The translations under genes and the position numbers were made by a program. Positions 1 through 9,035 of a DNA stretch of 64,000 nt are shown here, piece after piece. Every line of letters begins with the position of its first letter. Within the stretch, counting starts at the first letter, position 1. Source of the DNA: Cytobacillus oceanisediminis 2691 (GTDB taxonomy: Bacteria; Bacillota; Bacilli; Bacillales; Cytobacillaceae); assembly GCF_007678455.1 (NCBI RefSeq), contig NZ_VEEP01000001.1:434001-498000 (forward strand), in the 5' to 3' direction. The notes beneath the pieces are model-generated. The model did no database searches and was not told where the DNA came from. It saw only the letters and a list, made by a program, of their open reading frames with translations.

Positions 1-2
1 TG

Positions 3-1931
3 GACCTGCGTGATATTGGAAGGACGATGGAGGAAGTATTGCCTGTTGACCGGTTGGCCCATTTGCAGCAGCAGTATGTAAAATCCGTGAAAACTGGTGA
101 GGAAGTCGTTTTCCATCATGAAGTTGATCTGGAAAATGACAAACAGGTTCTTGGTGAGACGCTGCTGACCCCGGTCAAGAATGTTTCAGGGGACGTTCAA
201 TATGTTGTAGCGGTAACCCGGGATATTACCGAAACGATGAAGGAAAAGAATAGATTGATTGACAGCGAGCAGCGCTATCGTTCACTTATCGACCATAATC
301 TTGATGCGGTTTTTTCGATCGATCTAAAAGGAAAAATCCTTGATGTCAACCCTGCTGCACAAATATTGACCGGTTATACGGTCAAACAGCTTAAATCGAG
401 GAAGATCACCAGCTTGATTTGCGAGAGTGACCTGCCGCCATTCTACGAACTTTTGACTGATACGAAACATGGAAATGCAAAGGAATCGCTTGATTGCCGC
501 TTCATGCACCGAAAGGGCAATTTTCTGACCGTCCATTTGAAGACGATACCAATTGTGATACATTCTGAAATAAAAGGCATGTATATCATTATACGGGACC
601 TTTCCGAACAGGCTAAAAATACCGAGTTGATAAGATACATGGCATTCCACGATCAGCTTACAGGGCTGCAAAACCGAAGGGCACTTCTAGATCATCTTGA
701 TAGTCTTGTGAAAAGCCGAATGAAGCAAAAAACTCCATTCGCCCTTCTCTTTCTTGATATCGATCGGTTCAAGTACCTGAACGATACACTGGGTCATCTT
801 GTTGGCGACCAGATTCTGAAACAGGTTGCCGATCGACTGGTCGAAATCCAAAAAGAAAACTGTACTGTGTATAGACAAGGCGGTGACGAATTCATTATTG
901 TCCTTGAAGAAACAGGGAGGCTGGCTGCAGGTGAATTTGCGCAAAAAATATTATCCGGATTCAATGAATCCTTTTATTTCAATTCCCAGGAGTATTATAT
1001 AACACCAAGCATTGGAATCAGTCTTTATCCCAATGATGGCAGGGATGCTGAATCCTTGATTAAATATGCTGATGAAGCATTATATAGTGTTAAGGAAAAA
1101 GGGAAAGCACACTACCAATTTTATCGGTCGGACATGCAATCAACGGGCATTAATGTCATTACCCTAGAGGCCCATTTGCGAAAAGCTATCGAACGGGAAG
1201 AACTGGAACTTTATTTTCAGCCGCAAGTGAACTTAATTACCAATGAAGTCTCCAGCTTTGAAGCTTTGCTTAGATGGAACAGCATTGAATTAGGCTTTAT
1301 TTCTCCGGCTGAATTCATTCCGCTTGCAGAAGATACCGGGTTGATCATCCCAATCGGCAACTGGGTAATTGACAGGGCATGCCGTCAGATCAGGGAATGG
1401 TCTGAGAAGGCAGGGAGACCAATCAGGATTGCGGTCAATATATCCCCGAAGCAATTCTTGCAGCTCGATTTAGTCAGGGTAATTAAAAATGCGGTTGAAC
1501 AGCATGAAATAGATCCTGGTCTTCTGGAAATTGAGATCACAGAAGGAGCAATGCAGGATACGAAAGAAACGATCCCAACCCTAAAACGTTTGAAAAATCT
1601 AGGAATCAAAATTTCCGTTGATGATTTTGGGACAGGCTACTCATCACTCAGTTATTTAAAGCAGTTTCCTATTGATGTATTGAAAATTGACCAGAGTTTC
1701 ATAGGGGATATAAAGTATAACGGCAAGGATGCCGCCATCATAACAACCATCATTCACCTTGGCAAAAGCCTGGGCATGGAAGTGATTGCCGAAGGTGTCG
1801 AAGAGCCAAGCCAGGTGGAATTCCTGTCAAATGCCGATTGCGAAAAAGCCCAGGGGTTCTTTTTTGCCAGACCATTAAAAGTAATGGAAGCAGAAGAGAG
1901 ATTCATCCTGAAATCGAAAACAAGCAGCTGA
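3..1931 (+). CDS. PAS-GGDEF-EAL cyclic-di-GMP enzyme (ykoW-like), 5' partial
   Basis: The reading frame is open to the left edge, so the N-terminus lies outside the window; the ATG at 27 sits inside a PAS-like fold and is not the true start. Counting from that Met, visible parts are the end of one PAS domain (to about 75), a second PAS (80-195), a GGDEF domain (205-365) with intact GGDEF near 284, and an EAL domain (380-625) with FEALLRW near 410, DDFGTGYSS near 531 and AEGVE near 585. All canonical catalytic motifs of both domains are present, so it may both make and degrade c-di-GMP, as family knowledge allows. The architecture resembles B. subtilis YkoW. It ends in a palindromic terminator shared with the convergent ykuE. 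Confidence 0.9.
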   Translation, partial: DLRDIGRTMEEVLPVDRLAHLQQQYVKSVKTGEEVVFHHEVDLENDKQVLGETLLTPVKNVSGDVQYVVAVTRDITETMKEKNRLIDSEQRYRSLIDHNLDAVFSIDLKGKILDVNPAAQILTGYTVKQLKSRKITSLICESDLPPFYELLTDTKHGNAKESLDCRFMHRKGNFLTVHLKTIPIVIHSEIKGMYIIIRDLSEQAKNTELIRYMAFHDQLTGLQNRRALLDHLDSLVKSRMKQKTPFALLFLDIDRFKYLNDTLGHLVGDQILKQVADRLVEIQKENCTVYRQGGDEFIIVLEETGRLAAGEFAQKILSGFNESFYFNSQEYYITPSIGISLYPNDGRDAESLIKYADEALYSVKEKGKAHYQFYRSDMQSTGINVITLEAHLRKAIEREELELYFQPQVNLITNEVSSFEALLRWNSIELGFISPAEFIPLAEDTGLIIPIGNWVIDRACRQIREWSEKAGRPIRIAVNISPKQFLQLDLVRVIKNAVEQHEIDPGLLEIEITEGAMQDTKETIPTLKRLKNLGIKISVDDFGTGYSSLSYLKQFPIDVLKIDQSFIGDIKYNGKDAAIITTIIHLGKSLGMEVIAEGVEEPSQVEFLSNADCEKAQGFFFARPLKVMEAEERFILKSKTSS

Positions 1932-1949
1932 TCAGCTGCTTGTTTTTTT
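1917..1949. terminator. Bidirectional palindromic terminator
   Basis: A perfect 30-bp palindrome (1917-1946) with A-tract and T-tract ends. It contains both stop codons of the convergent genes, which abut with no spacer. Confidence 0.9.
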
Positions 1950-2816
1950 GTGGCGGAGTGTAAATAATGTAAGTTCAGGCTGTGACAAAAACCTGAACGG
2001 AAGCCTGGTTGTTCCCAGCCCGCGATTCACATATAGTCTAAATTCCTTGTTGTTTCCTCCGTCATAGAAGCCTTCTACGTATTTTTCGGCAAATGGCGGG
2101 GTAACCAGTGGACCGTAAAATGGTATCTGGATTTGTCCGCCGTGGCTGTGGCCGCTCAGCTGCAATTGAATAGAATATTGTGCTGCTTCATCTGCTTTAT
2201 CTGGAGCATGGGATAAGAGGATGGTATAGGATTCATTAGGTATTTTGGACATAGCTTCTGCCAGATTTGGCTTGCCAAGCATGGCATCGTCAATGCCGGA
2301 TATCCAAATTGAACTGCCATCAAGAAGCCTGACATCAGCAGAATCGTTCAGCAGCAAAGTGAAACCTGATTGCTCCATCATTTGTTTATATAAATCAGAA
2401 CCATATCCCCCATGATCGTGATTTCCATATACAGCAAATTTTCCAAGAGGGGCCTCTAACTGTTGTAACAGTGTGATGATTGTCCTTTTCTTTTCTGTAA
2501 AGTGCCGGGGGTCATCAAGTAAATCTCCTGTAAAAATAATCAAATCCGGATTCAGTTCATTGATCTTGGCAACTAGCTTCGCAAGCTGCTCAATAGTATA
2601 TTGAAAACCAATATGAGTATCGCTGAATTGGATGATCTTCACTCCATCAAATCCTGCCGGAAGCATGGCGCTCCCGATAGTATGGCGCTTGATATCAAGC
2701 ATCCGAGGCTCGACTTCCCGGGCATAGAAATAGCCGCCAGCGGTGAGTCCGCCTGCAGTCAATAACGTGCCGACTGCCTTTTTTATAAATTTCCTCCGGG
2801 TGATTTGCTCAGACAT
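1932..2816 (-). CDS. ykuE: Tat-exported metallophosphoesterase YkuE
   Basis: Calcineurin-type phosphoesterase. The metal-site motifs appear in order: FSDTHIG, FTGDLLDD, YGNHDHGG, LSHAPD and LSGHSHGG. The N-terminus has a twin-arginine signal (TRRKFIKK followed by a hydrophobic stretch), matching B. subtilis YkuE, a known substrate of the TatAyCy translocase; it therefore likely acts outside the membrane or bound to the wall. I chose the ATG at 2816 (MSEQ); a TTG four codons earlier (2828) is possible but lies almost on top of the ribosome site. The C-terminal residues are encoded by the shared terminator palindrome. Confidence 0.9.
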   Translation of the reverse strand: MSEQITRRKFIKKAVGTLLTAGGLTAGGYFYAREVEPRMLDIKRHTIGSAMLPAGFDGVKIIQFSDTHIGFQYTIEQLAKLVAKINELNPDLIIFTGDLLDDPRHFTEKKRTIITLLQQLEAPLGKFAVYGNHDHGGYGSDLYKQMMEQSGFTLLLNDSADVRLLDGSSIWISGIDDAMLGKPNLAEAMSKIPNESYTILLSHAPDKADEAAQYSIQLQLSGHSHGGQIQIPFYGPLVTPPFAEKYVEGFYDGGNNKEFRLYVNRGLGTTRLPFRFLSQPELTLFTLRHKKTSS

Positions 2817-2984
2817 GAAAAATACCAACCTATCTCCAAATTTTCTCTACTATACTAGCAAACATACATGGAAAAAAGAAGTGCCATTTTAGGGAAGGAA
2901 TTCATTTTTGTGTTTCTTGTTCATGACTCTGGGGAAGAGAAAGGAAAAGTATGACTTGTCCTTTCGGTAAAAGAGGTGTTGTTG

Positions 2985-3209
2985 ATGAAATATTATGATA
3001 TGAGAATGGAAATAATGTTCATACCCATGAAAAATGGCTATTTAAAAGTTTTTGTTTCCGGTTTTGACCGTTTAGGAACTTGGGGGAACTCAATCGCTGT
3101 CTTTAATGGGGTGTCGGCAACAGCAAAAGGTTTTAATAAGAAGAGGACAATCGTCCATTCTATTGCCAAACTTCATAAATCGCTTGAGAGGAAGAGCGGA
3201 GGGAAATAA
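2985..3209 (+). CDS. Small conserved hypothetical protein
   Basis: 74 residues, no family recognised. The start is the ATG at 2985, preceded by AAGAGGTG with a 6-nt gap; in-frame GTG and TTG codons at 2976-2984 overlap that ribosome site and are unlikely. The protein is basic at its C-terminus (many K/R), has no signal peptide or membrane segment, and contains a hydrophobic-aromatic middle. It stands alone between ykuE (opposite strand) and the C39-like lipoprotein, and is followed by a hairpin terminator. Confidence 0.6.
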   Translation: MKYYDMRMEIMFIPMKNGYLKVFVSGFDRLGTWGNSIAVFNGVSATAKGFNKKRTIVHSIAKLHKSLERKSGGK

Positions 3210-3214
3210 AAGAG

Positions 3215-3250
3215 AAAGGCCGGAAGGAATCCAGCCTTTATCGATTTTTT
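3215..3250. terminator. Hairpin terminator
   Basis: Stem AAAGGC/GCCTTT extended by GG/CC around a purine loop, followed by six T. It separates two convergent genes. Confidence 0.7.
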
Positions 3251-4037
3251 AACGGTAACTGACTGCTCTTGATTGCATCGCTTTCCATGTTTCAATAAAA
3301 CGCTGCTTGTTAACAGGCACTTGTTTTCGGCCTGAAAGAGGGTCGTTCAGATAGACAGTCGTGTCATTGAAACCAACAAGGACGACTGCGTGTAAGTCGA
3401 GTGGCGTTTTTATGACTTCGTTGCCATGTGTCCATGATTCCCAGCGATCCGGAAGACGATAGTCACCTGTCGTCCACACGACGGCTGGATAACCGGAAGC
3501 TACATGATTCAGAACAGTCTCAAAGTTTTTGCCGGTCAAATTCACGGCCCGGCCTGGGAGATAATTGTTGATCAACTCTTCCATAGGCCTATCAAAAACT
3601 GCATACCCTGCGCGTTTCCCTGTCATATCTCCAACAAAGCCATCAGCTGGATCGCCCCAGCTTATGATATCCCCATTTGCAGAACGCTTCAGTGGATCAT
3701 TATCTTTTTTAATCTCATTGAAAAGCTTCATTTTATTCGTTTCAGCCCCGGCATACTTCAGCATCATGGCCAGGCTGGTTACTTCACACCCATATTTTAA
3801 TTCTGGATTTTGTATAATCAAGGGTACATTCATCATTATCTGTTTGTCACGCTGATGCTGTACTTTTGGTTTTTGTTCTGGTTTCGGGACCGCCAGTTCC
3901 TGAATCTGTTCAGGAACTTCCTTGATAACGATTGGTTCATGGTCTGTCTTGAGGGTCTTGATTTGGTTTTCGGCGGGCGAGCCGTGACTGCATCCAAGCA
4001 ATGGAAGAATAATGCCGATGAAATGCCACGGTTTCAT
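3249..4037 (-). CDS. C39-like cysteine peptidase family lipoprotein
   Basis: 262 residues with a lipoprotein signal: hydrophobic start, then lipobox LLGC at about residue 16. A charged linker follows, then a peptidase C39-like domain: GCEVTS (candidate nucleophile Cys) near residue 83, DLHAVVLVGF (His) near 215 and LNDPLSG (Asp) near 230, the expected Cys-His-Asp order. Proteins of this type (YvpB group) are secreted or wall-associated putative peptidases whose substrate is generally unknown. Start ATG at 4037 is preceded by GGAAGG. It is transcribed alone, convergent with the small gene on its left and divergent from ykuI. Confidence 0.8.
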   Translation of the reverse strand: MKPWHFIGIILPLLGCSHGSPAENQIKTLKTDHEPIVIKEVPEQIQELAVPKPEQKPKVQHQRDKQIMMNVPLIIQNPELKYGCEVTSLAMMLKYAGAETNKMKLFNEIKKDNDPLKRSANGDIISWGDPADGFVGDMTGKRAGYAVFDRPMEELINNYLPGRAVNLTGKNFETVLNHVASGYPAVVWTTGDYRLPDRWESWTHGNEVIKTPLDLHAVVLVGFNDTTVYLNDPLSGRKQVPVNKQRFIETWKAMQSRAVSYR

Positions 4038-4208
4038 GTCATCATCCTTCCATAAGCTCTGCTTTTATCTTTGGCCATCTGGAGGCTTTTATGACTTGTG
4101 GAAAATGGAAACAGTGTAACTGAGGGATTTATCATATTGTGGTAAAATCGTTCATATCAAAGTAATGGAATAGAAAATGCGCAAATTTTGAAGGGAGGTT
4201 TGAGTTTT

Positions 4209-5417
4209 TTGGATGCTCTTGATATATTAACCGACCTTGAGCACGTTGTACCATACTTTCAGCCGATTTTTAATGCGGAAGAACATAAAATCATGGGGTA
4301 CGAAATTTTAGGCCGTTATGTAGGCAAAAACGAAGAAATAAGTCTTGGGTCTTTTTTTGATGATGACACGATACCGGAAGAATATCGGATTGAAGTAGAG
4401 AATGCTGTACTTAGCAAAGCTCTTGAAATAGCTTCTAGTGCATGCGAGGAGGATCTGTTGTGGTTTGTTAACAGGGATGCGGCATTATTGATGATGGACG
4501 ATGGGGAAGGTTTTTTGCAATTGATTCTGTCTTACCAGGATAAAGGTGTTCGTCCAGATCATATTGTCCTTGAAATATCTGATCGCCATGTCCAAAGCCA
4601 TATCGAGCATCTTATCAATTATTATAAATCTTACGGAATAAAAATCGCGATGGATAAAGTAGGCAGCGAAAGCAGTTATTTAAACCGTATAGCAGGCATA
4701 GAACCCGAAATACTAAAAATTGATATGTCCTCACTCCGATCCAATAACGGCGGACCAGCTTACCTGGATGTTCTACATTCCTTATCCATCCTCGCCCGTA
4801 AAATTGGCGCCGCGATATTGTTTGAAAACATTGAAACACCATACCAGCTGCAATTTGCCTGGAAGAACGGCGGCAGGTTCTATCAAGGATTTTACTTAAA
4901 AAGACCTGATCATGGATTAGTGGACAAAGAGATCCTCAAGGATAAGCTGAAGGGCGAAATCCACGGGTTTATTTTATCCGAGAAGAAACGGCTTCAGTCA
5001 TTCTATGATTTGCGGTTAGAATTGAACAGCAGGTTTCAGGAATTGATCAGCAAGTATAAAAAAGAACAGAATCCAAGTGAGTTACTGATGGCTCTCGGTG
5101 ATCGTATGGATGGAATTGCGTTCCGCATGTATGTATGTGATGAAGACGGATTCCAGCTATCACCTAATCTTTATAAAGCAGGGAATGAGTGGCTTTTGCA
5201 GCCGGAATACGAAAATAAGAACTGGAGCTGGCGCCCATATTTTCTTGAGAATATCATCCGGATGAGAGGCGGAAAAAAAGGGATCCTGTCAGATCGTTAC
5301 AGTGACATAGAAACCGGAGAAGTCATAAGGACTTTTTCGCTTCCATTGAACGAAAAGGAGTTTCTGTTCGTTGACTTAAGTGCATCTTTTTTACATGTAA
5401 GGGAAGGATTATTTTGA
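4209..5417 (+). CDS. ykuI: YkuI-type degenerate EAL protein
   Basis: About 402 residues, close to B. subtilis YkuI (about 407). An EAL fold (residues 10-235) is followed by the YkuI C-terminal PAS-like domain (about 245-395, with NWSWRPYFLENI). The EAL signature reads EILGR, and the usual DDFGTG loop is MDKVGSESS, so one of the two metal-site aspartates is lost. This fits YkuI, known to bind c-di-GMP but thought not to hydrolyse it. I chose the TTG at 4209, ten bases after AAGGGAGG; this gives MDALDIL, matching the known N-terminus. Earlier in-frame TTGs at 4188 and 4200 precede or touch the ribosome site. Confidence 0.87.
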   Translation: MDALDILTDLEHVVPYFQPIFNAEEHKIMGYEILGRYVGKNEEISLGSFFDDDTIPEEYRIEVENAVLSKALEIASSACEEDLLWFVNRDAALLMMDDGEGFLQLILSYQDKGVRPDHIVLEISDRHVQSHIEHLINYYKSYGIKIAMDKVGSESSYLNRIAGIEPEILKIDMSSLRSNNGGPAYLDVLHSLSILARKIGAAILFENIETPYQLQFAWKNGGRFYQGFYLKRPDHGLVDKEILKDKLKGEIHGFILSEKKRLQSFYDLRLELNSRFQELISKYKKEQNPSELLMALGDRMDGIAFRMYVCDEDGFQLSPNLYKAGNEWLLQPEYENKNWSWRPYFLENIIRMRGGKKGILSDRYSDIETGEVIRTFSLPLNEKEFLFVDLSASFLHVREGLF

Positions 5418-5490
5418 CAGGGGATCGGCGAATAGGAAAGCGGATTAAGCACAATTTATATATACAGCCTTCTATAAAGGGGGGAATTAT

Positions 5491-5733
5491 ATGAGTATCT
5501 ATACAACAATGCTTTTACTAGCAGGTGCGGGAGTGCTGGCTGGCGGTCTGTTCTATACCTGGGCATTAGGCAAGGGACAGAAAAGAGCGCAGGGAAATCT
5601 CGATTCCCAGGTTCCAGGCGCGGTCCAGGAGCACGCATATATCCGCAATCCAATCTTTTTAACCTATATCATTGTCCTTTCAATTGCCCTGTTGTTCATC
5701 GTTTATTTTGCGGTGACCACAGCCAGGTATTAA
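5491..5733 (+). CDS. Small two-helix membrane protein
   Basis: 80 residues with two predicted membrane segments (about 6-28 and 54-76) joined by a polar loop rich in G, Q and A. No family recognised. Start ATG is preceded by AAAGGGGGG at ideal spacing. It lies 70 bases after ykuI on the same strand and could be co-transcribed with it; a terminator follows its stop codon. Confidence 0.7.
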   Translation: MSIYTTMLLLAGAGVLAGGLFYTWALGKGQKRAQGNLDSQVPGAVQEHAYIRNPIFLTYIIVLSIALLFIVYFAVTTARY

Positions 5734-5759
5734 CCTCCAAGTTTGGGGGTTATTTTTTT
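5732..5759 (+). terminator. Hairpin terminator
   Basis: AACCTCC paired with GGGGGTT (one G.U) followed by a run of T; begins at the stop codon of the small membrane gene. Confidence 0.8.
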
Positions 5760-5943
5760 GCCCTGATAAACCAACAATTTTTTCAATATTTGCGTTAGTT
5801 CGAGCCAGTATAGGGTAATTTGAGAATAAGAAGCCGCTTTTTATGTCAGATGCTGAAGTTATTTTACGAAAAAATTTCATAATCATATAGGGTAAATCTT
5901 GGTAATATTGTATGTATTAGTCATCAAGAAAGAGGTGGAGAAA

Positions 5944-6612
5944 ATGGACAAGCGTTCTAAGCTATTATCTCTATTATTTGGATTTTTTGTTTTGTTCGTC
6001 CCGGCCAATGCATATGCACAATCAGATCTGCATGGCAGGGAAGAAGTTTTCGAATTCCTCGGGAAAGCTTTTGATTCACAGGTCTCGTTAAGTGAAAAAG
6101 GGAGGACGATGGAGGAAATTGACAGCATCCTTGACCCTTATTTTACAGATGCGTACAAGTCAGGATTCATTGATGAGAACGTTGTCGGCCAGGAAAATGA
6201 TTTCCAGACATATGGGACCGACTTAGCACCATATTATATCCCATTTTATGCATTTTCCGATAAAACAAAAGTGGTGGAATCTGAAGATGAAATTTACGTT
6301 GTCGAATTTTTTCCGTCTGCTGAGGAAGGACCTGTAAACTATGAGGATCATTATGAAGGATTGAAGCTCATTAAAGAAAAGGATGGATGGAAGGTTGCTG
6401 AATATTTGTATGATCAGGTGCCCGAGGAAGTAATCAAACAGGCATATCCTGAAAAAATGAAAGATCAGCAGGCTGCTAAACCAGAAAGTGAAGATAAGCC
6501 GTTCATTGGTGAAATCGTTTTTGGACCAAATTTCTCGACATTGAAAACATTCATGGAATTAGGAGTGGTATTCCGGAGCGAAAACAGGACCATTTTAGTT
6601 GGGCTATTATAA
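5944..6612 (+). CDS. Secreted protein, DUF3993-like
   Basis: About 222 residues from the ATG at 5944, chosen because AGAGGTGG lies five bases upstream; a GTG-like extension to 5899 lacks one. There is a signal peptide (KRSK, hydrophobic core, likely cut after AYA near residue 25). The mature part is acidic, with a conserved-looking central domain (HGREEVFEFLGKAF ... YFTDAYKSGF ... LKLIKEKDGWKVAEYLYD). I associate this layout with the DUF3993 family of secreted Bacillus proteins, from memory. Function unknown. Monocistronic, with its own terminator. Confidence 0.65.
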   Translation: MDKRSKLLSLLFGFFVLFVPANAYAQSDLHGREEVFEFLGKAFDSQVSLSEKGRTMEEIDSILDPYFTDAYKSGFIDENVVGQENDFQTYGTDLAPYYIPFYAFSDKTKVVESEDEIYVVEFFPSAEEGPVNYEDHYEGLKLIKEKDGWKVAEYLYDQVPEEVIKQAYPEKMKDQQAAKPESEDKPFIGEIVFGPNFSTLKTFMELGVVFRSENRTILVGLL

Positions 6613-6618
6613 AGGTGG

Positions 6619-6649
6619 AAGAGGTGCACTCGAGGGCACCTCTTCTTTT
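6619..6649 (+). terminator. Hairpin terminator
   Basis: AAGAGGTGC / GCACCTCTT perfect 9-bp stem followed by CTTTTA, just after the secreted-protein gene. Confidence 0.8.
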
Positions 6650-6691
6650 ATGGTTTTTTTCGCAAGCATTATGAATCAAAGGTAACCGACT

Positions 6692-6931
6692 TTAATCTTT
6701 TATATCCAGGACTTTTTTTAACCGCTCCAGATCGAACCCTGTGATGACTTCTTCACCTATGACGATCGTAGGGGTTGAGTAGGAGTTGTAAGTCTGTGTC
6801 AGCTCCTGTCTGCTGCTGTCATCTTCATTGATGTTCTTCTCGGTAAAAGAAAAACCGAATTCAGTCAGGAACATTTTAATGATCTTGCAGGGAGGGCAAT
6901 CATTTTGTGTATACACGATGATGTCATTCAT
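6692..6931 (-). CDS. Glutaredoxin-family protein
   Basis: 79 residues, thioredoxin fold of the short glutaredoxin/NrdH type. Active site CPPC at residues 12-15 after a beta strand (DIIVYTQND), cis-Pro loop STPTIVIG near 53-60, and the GFD turn of glutaredoxins near 65. A cytosolic thiol oxidoreductase is expected; the partner is unknown. It starts one base after the stop of the MBL hydrolase gene on the same strand, with GGAGGAAG inside the end of that gene, so the two are translationally close and probably form one operon. Confidence 0.85.
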   Translation of the reverse strand: MNDIIVYTQNDCPPCKIIKMFLTEFGFSFTEKNINEDDSSRQELTQTYNSYSTPTIVIGEEVITGFDLERLKKVLDIKD

Positions 6932-6932
6932 A

Positions 6933-7895
6933 TTAATGGCTTCCTCCGTTCAGTTTTGTTAAATAATGTGCCAGTCCCATCGCACTTACATTGATGTCAA
7001 GGTAGAGCAGCTCGTAGATCGGATGGCTGTCAGCCAGACCTTGCTGTTTTAAATGGGTACGTATTTTATCATAAATGTTTTTTGTTATATTTTCGACTAG
7101 CTTTTCACGTTGATTTTTATCTGAAAAAGCCAATTCTGCTTCCTGAATGAATATTTCAAGCCAATGCTCAACCTGCCTGAAAGCTTCAGCGGGTCTTTCC
7201 GACATGCCATAATGACCAAAATAGATTCTTTCGATACCCAATTCCTTATATTTTTTCATGGATTCAAGCATTTTTCCCGGATCGAATTGATTTGGCGATG
7301 TGGTGGGAAGGTAGAATTCAATTCCTTCACGGTAAAGCTGCGGATAAAAGATCCCGGCAGTATCACCTGAAAAAATCCCTTTTGTTAAAGGATGATAAAC
7401 GCTCAGGTGGTGATTGGCATGGCCGGGAGTATCCAGAAACTCAAGCGTCAGCTTCTCGCTGATTTTCAGTGTATCGCCCTCTCCTTTGACGAGCAAACGA
7501 TCCTCCGGTACCTCAACAATCGGATCGAACAGGTCGGAAAACTTTTTGCCATAAACCGCTTTTGCTCCCTGAATCAGTCTGGAAGGATCGGCGAGATGTC
7601 TGGCACCCTTAGGATGAACGATGACTTTTGCATTTGGACAGTGTTTGAGCATCAAACCTGCACCGCCAGCATGGTCGAGGTGAATATGCGTAACGATTAT
7701 GTATGATATATCTGCCGGGGATATTCCGAGTGTGTTCAAGCCTTCAAGGATATAGGGAATGGATGGACTCGCGGAAGTTTCGATAATGGTAACCTTGGCC
7801 TCTGTCAATACATAGGTTCCTGTACGTTCTTCCATCTTGAGATCATAATCATCAATAAGATAGACATTTTGTGATATTTGTACGGGCTTTTTCAA
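6933..7895 (-). CDS. MBL-fold metallo-hydrolase
   Basis: 320 residues, metallo-beta-lactamase fold. Zinc motif THIHLDHAGG near residue 70, a second-shell GHANHH near 158, SGDTAG near 174 and YFGHYG near 226. The C-terminal 90 residues form a helical extension typical of the YqjP/glyoxalase-II-like group. Substrate not deducible. Start TTG at 7895 with GGAGGG upstream. It is the first gene of an operon with a glutaredoxin, which suggests a thiol-linked hydrolysis or detoxification role (inference). Confidence 0.8.
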   Translation of the reverse strand: MKKPVQISQNVYLIDDYDLKMEERTGTYVLTEAKVTIIETSASPSIPYILEGLNTLGISPADISYIIVTHIHLDHAGGAGLMLKHCPNAKVIVHPKGARHLADPSRLIQGAKAVYGKKFSDLFDPIVEVPEDRLLVKGEGDTLKISEKLTLEFLDTPGHANHHLSVYHPLTKGIFSGDTAGIFYPQLYREGIEFYLPTTSPNQFDPGKMLESMKKYKELGIERIYFGHYGMSERPAEAFRQVEHWLEIFIQEAELAFSDKNQREKLVENITKNIYDKIRTHLKQQGLADSHPIYELLYLDINVSAMGLAHYLTKLNGGSH

Positions 7896-8079
7896 AAAAT
7901 CCCTCCTTTTCTTAGAGCTTTTACTTGTACATCGTCTGACAATATTTTATTCTGTTAATATTGACATGTAAAGAATTATGTATAGAAAATTCTGAAATCA
8001 TTTTTACATGGATATAAATAGGCCAATTGCAAAATCTATTGATAAGTTATTGGTTTTTGTCTTGAAAGGAGAGGGAGCA

Positions 8080-8316
8080 ATGTCACAGCTTCAAGGAATC
8101 ATCACCCGTTTAAAGAATCTGCAAGAGCAGTCTAATGGAGGGGAGCCATCCCAGCGCTTTTTTGAAGTGAATGGGGAGCGTAAATGCCAGGTTACATACC
8201 ATCCAAAAACGGAAACATATGAACTGGAAGTTTACAACGACAAGGAAAAGCCGAAGAAATACCAGTTCGATAACATCGACATGATTACGATTGAGATCTT
8301 TGACCTTATTCAGTAA
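8080..8316 (+). CDS. ykuJ: YkuJ family protein
   Basis: 78 residues from the ATG at 8080, which follows AAAGGAGAGGG; an upstream extension to 8008 has no ribosome site and does not match the family. The sequence (MSQLQGIITRLKNLQEQ, then a beta-rich part ending in IEIFDLIQ) matches YkuJ, a small cytosolic protein of unknown function conserved in Bacillus. In B. subtilis it lies a few genes upstream of darB/ykuL, and that order is nearly kept here, with ykuK and ykzF absent. Confidence 0.87.
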   Translation: MSQLQGIITRLKNLQEQSNGGEPSQRFFEVNGERKCQVTYHPKTETYELEVYNDKEKPKKYQFDNIDMITIEIFDLIQ

Positions 8317-8331
8317 TCAAAGATCCATAAC

Positions 8332-8360
8332 AAAAGGGCCTCATTTTGTGGTCCTTTTTT
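8332..8360 (+). terminator. ykuJ terminator
   Basis: AAAGGGCC / GGTCCTTT stem (one G.U) followed by six T. Confidence 0.8.
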
Positions 8361-8531
8361 GTTCTTTAGGAAATAATAAAAACAATTAGGTGTGGATAAC
8401 AGCAAGCTCCAACGCTTTGAAAGAGGCGCTTGCGCTTTTTGTTATTCTTTGGAGCAAACTAAATAAAAGCACCACCATATAATTTATGATAAAATGAAAT
8501 GGAAAGAAATCCATTTTAGGGAGTTTTCGCC

Positions 8532-8978
8532 ATGATTAGTCTTTACAGCGGTGAATTTCTGGGATTATCGGTTAAGGATCTGATGATTCCTTCTGAACGT
8601 GTAGCCCACGTCCAAGTCGGCAATAGTCTTGAGCACGCCCTCCTTGTCTTGACAAAGAGCGGATATACAGCAATTCCTGTACTGGATCCACATTATCGTT
8701 TAATGGGTTTGATTAGTACACCTATCATTATGGATTCCATCCTCGGACTCGAGAGAATTGAATTTGAGCAGCTTGATACTAAAAAAGTTGAAACCGCGAT
8801 GAACACAGAAATCCCCAGGATCAATATCCATTCCGATTTACAATCTTCCCTTGATCTGCTGGTAGATTATCCGTTTCTATGTATAGAAGATGAATCAGGG
8901 ATTTTTGAAGGAATTCTGACAAGACGGACCGTTTTGCAGAAATTGACGAACGAAGTAAAAAGAATGAATAAAAAATAG
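8532..8978 (+). CDS. darB: CBS-domain c-di-AMP receptor DarB (YkuL)
   Basis: 148 residues made of two CBS motifs (about 15-70 and 85-140). The first contains the GYTAIPVLD and GLISTPIIMDSILGL pattern typical of this protein; length and neighbour order (ykuJ upstream, ccpC downstream) match B. subtilis YkuL/DarB (CbpB). In B. subtilis DarB senses cyclic di-AMP and controls Rel and pyruvate carboxylase; extending that here is inference. Start ATG at 8532 with AGGGAG upstream. A strong terminator separates it from the exporter gene that follows. Confidence 0.88.
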   Translation: MISLYSGEFLGLSVKDLMIPSERVAHVQVGNSLEHALLVLTKSGYTAIPVLDPHYRLMGLISTPIIMDSILGLERIEFEQLDTKKVETAMNTEIPRINIHSDLQSSLDLLVDYPFLCIEDESGIFEGILTRRTVLQKLTNEVKRMNKK

Positions 8979-8987
8979 TGCATGAGG

Positions 8988-9017
8988 CAGCTCCCGGATA
9001 CGGGAGCTGAATTTTTT
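8988..9017 (+). terminator. darB terminator
   Basis: CAGCTCCCG-GATA-CGGGAGCTG, a perfect 9-bp stem, followed by six T. Confidence 0.92.
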
Positions 9018-9035
9018 ACTTTTCGAGGTGTAAGT

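Noticed and set aside
8400-8450. Imperfect GC hairpin after ykuJ
   Set aside because: Arms GCGCTT and AAGCGC-like pairing is short and lacks a T run after it; ykuJ already has a better terminator.
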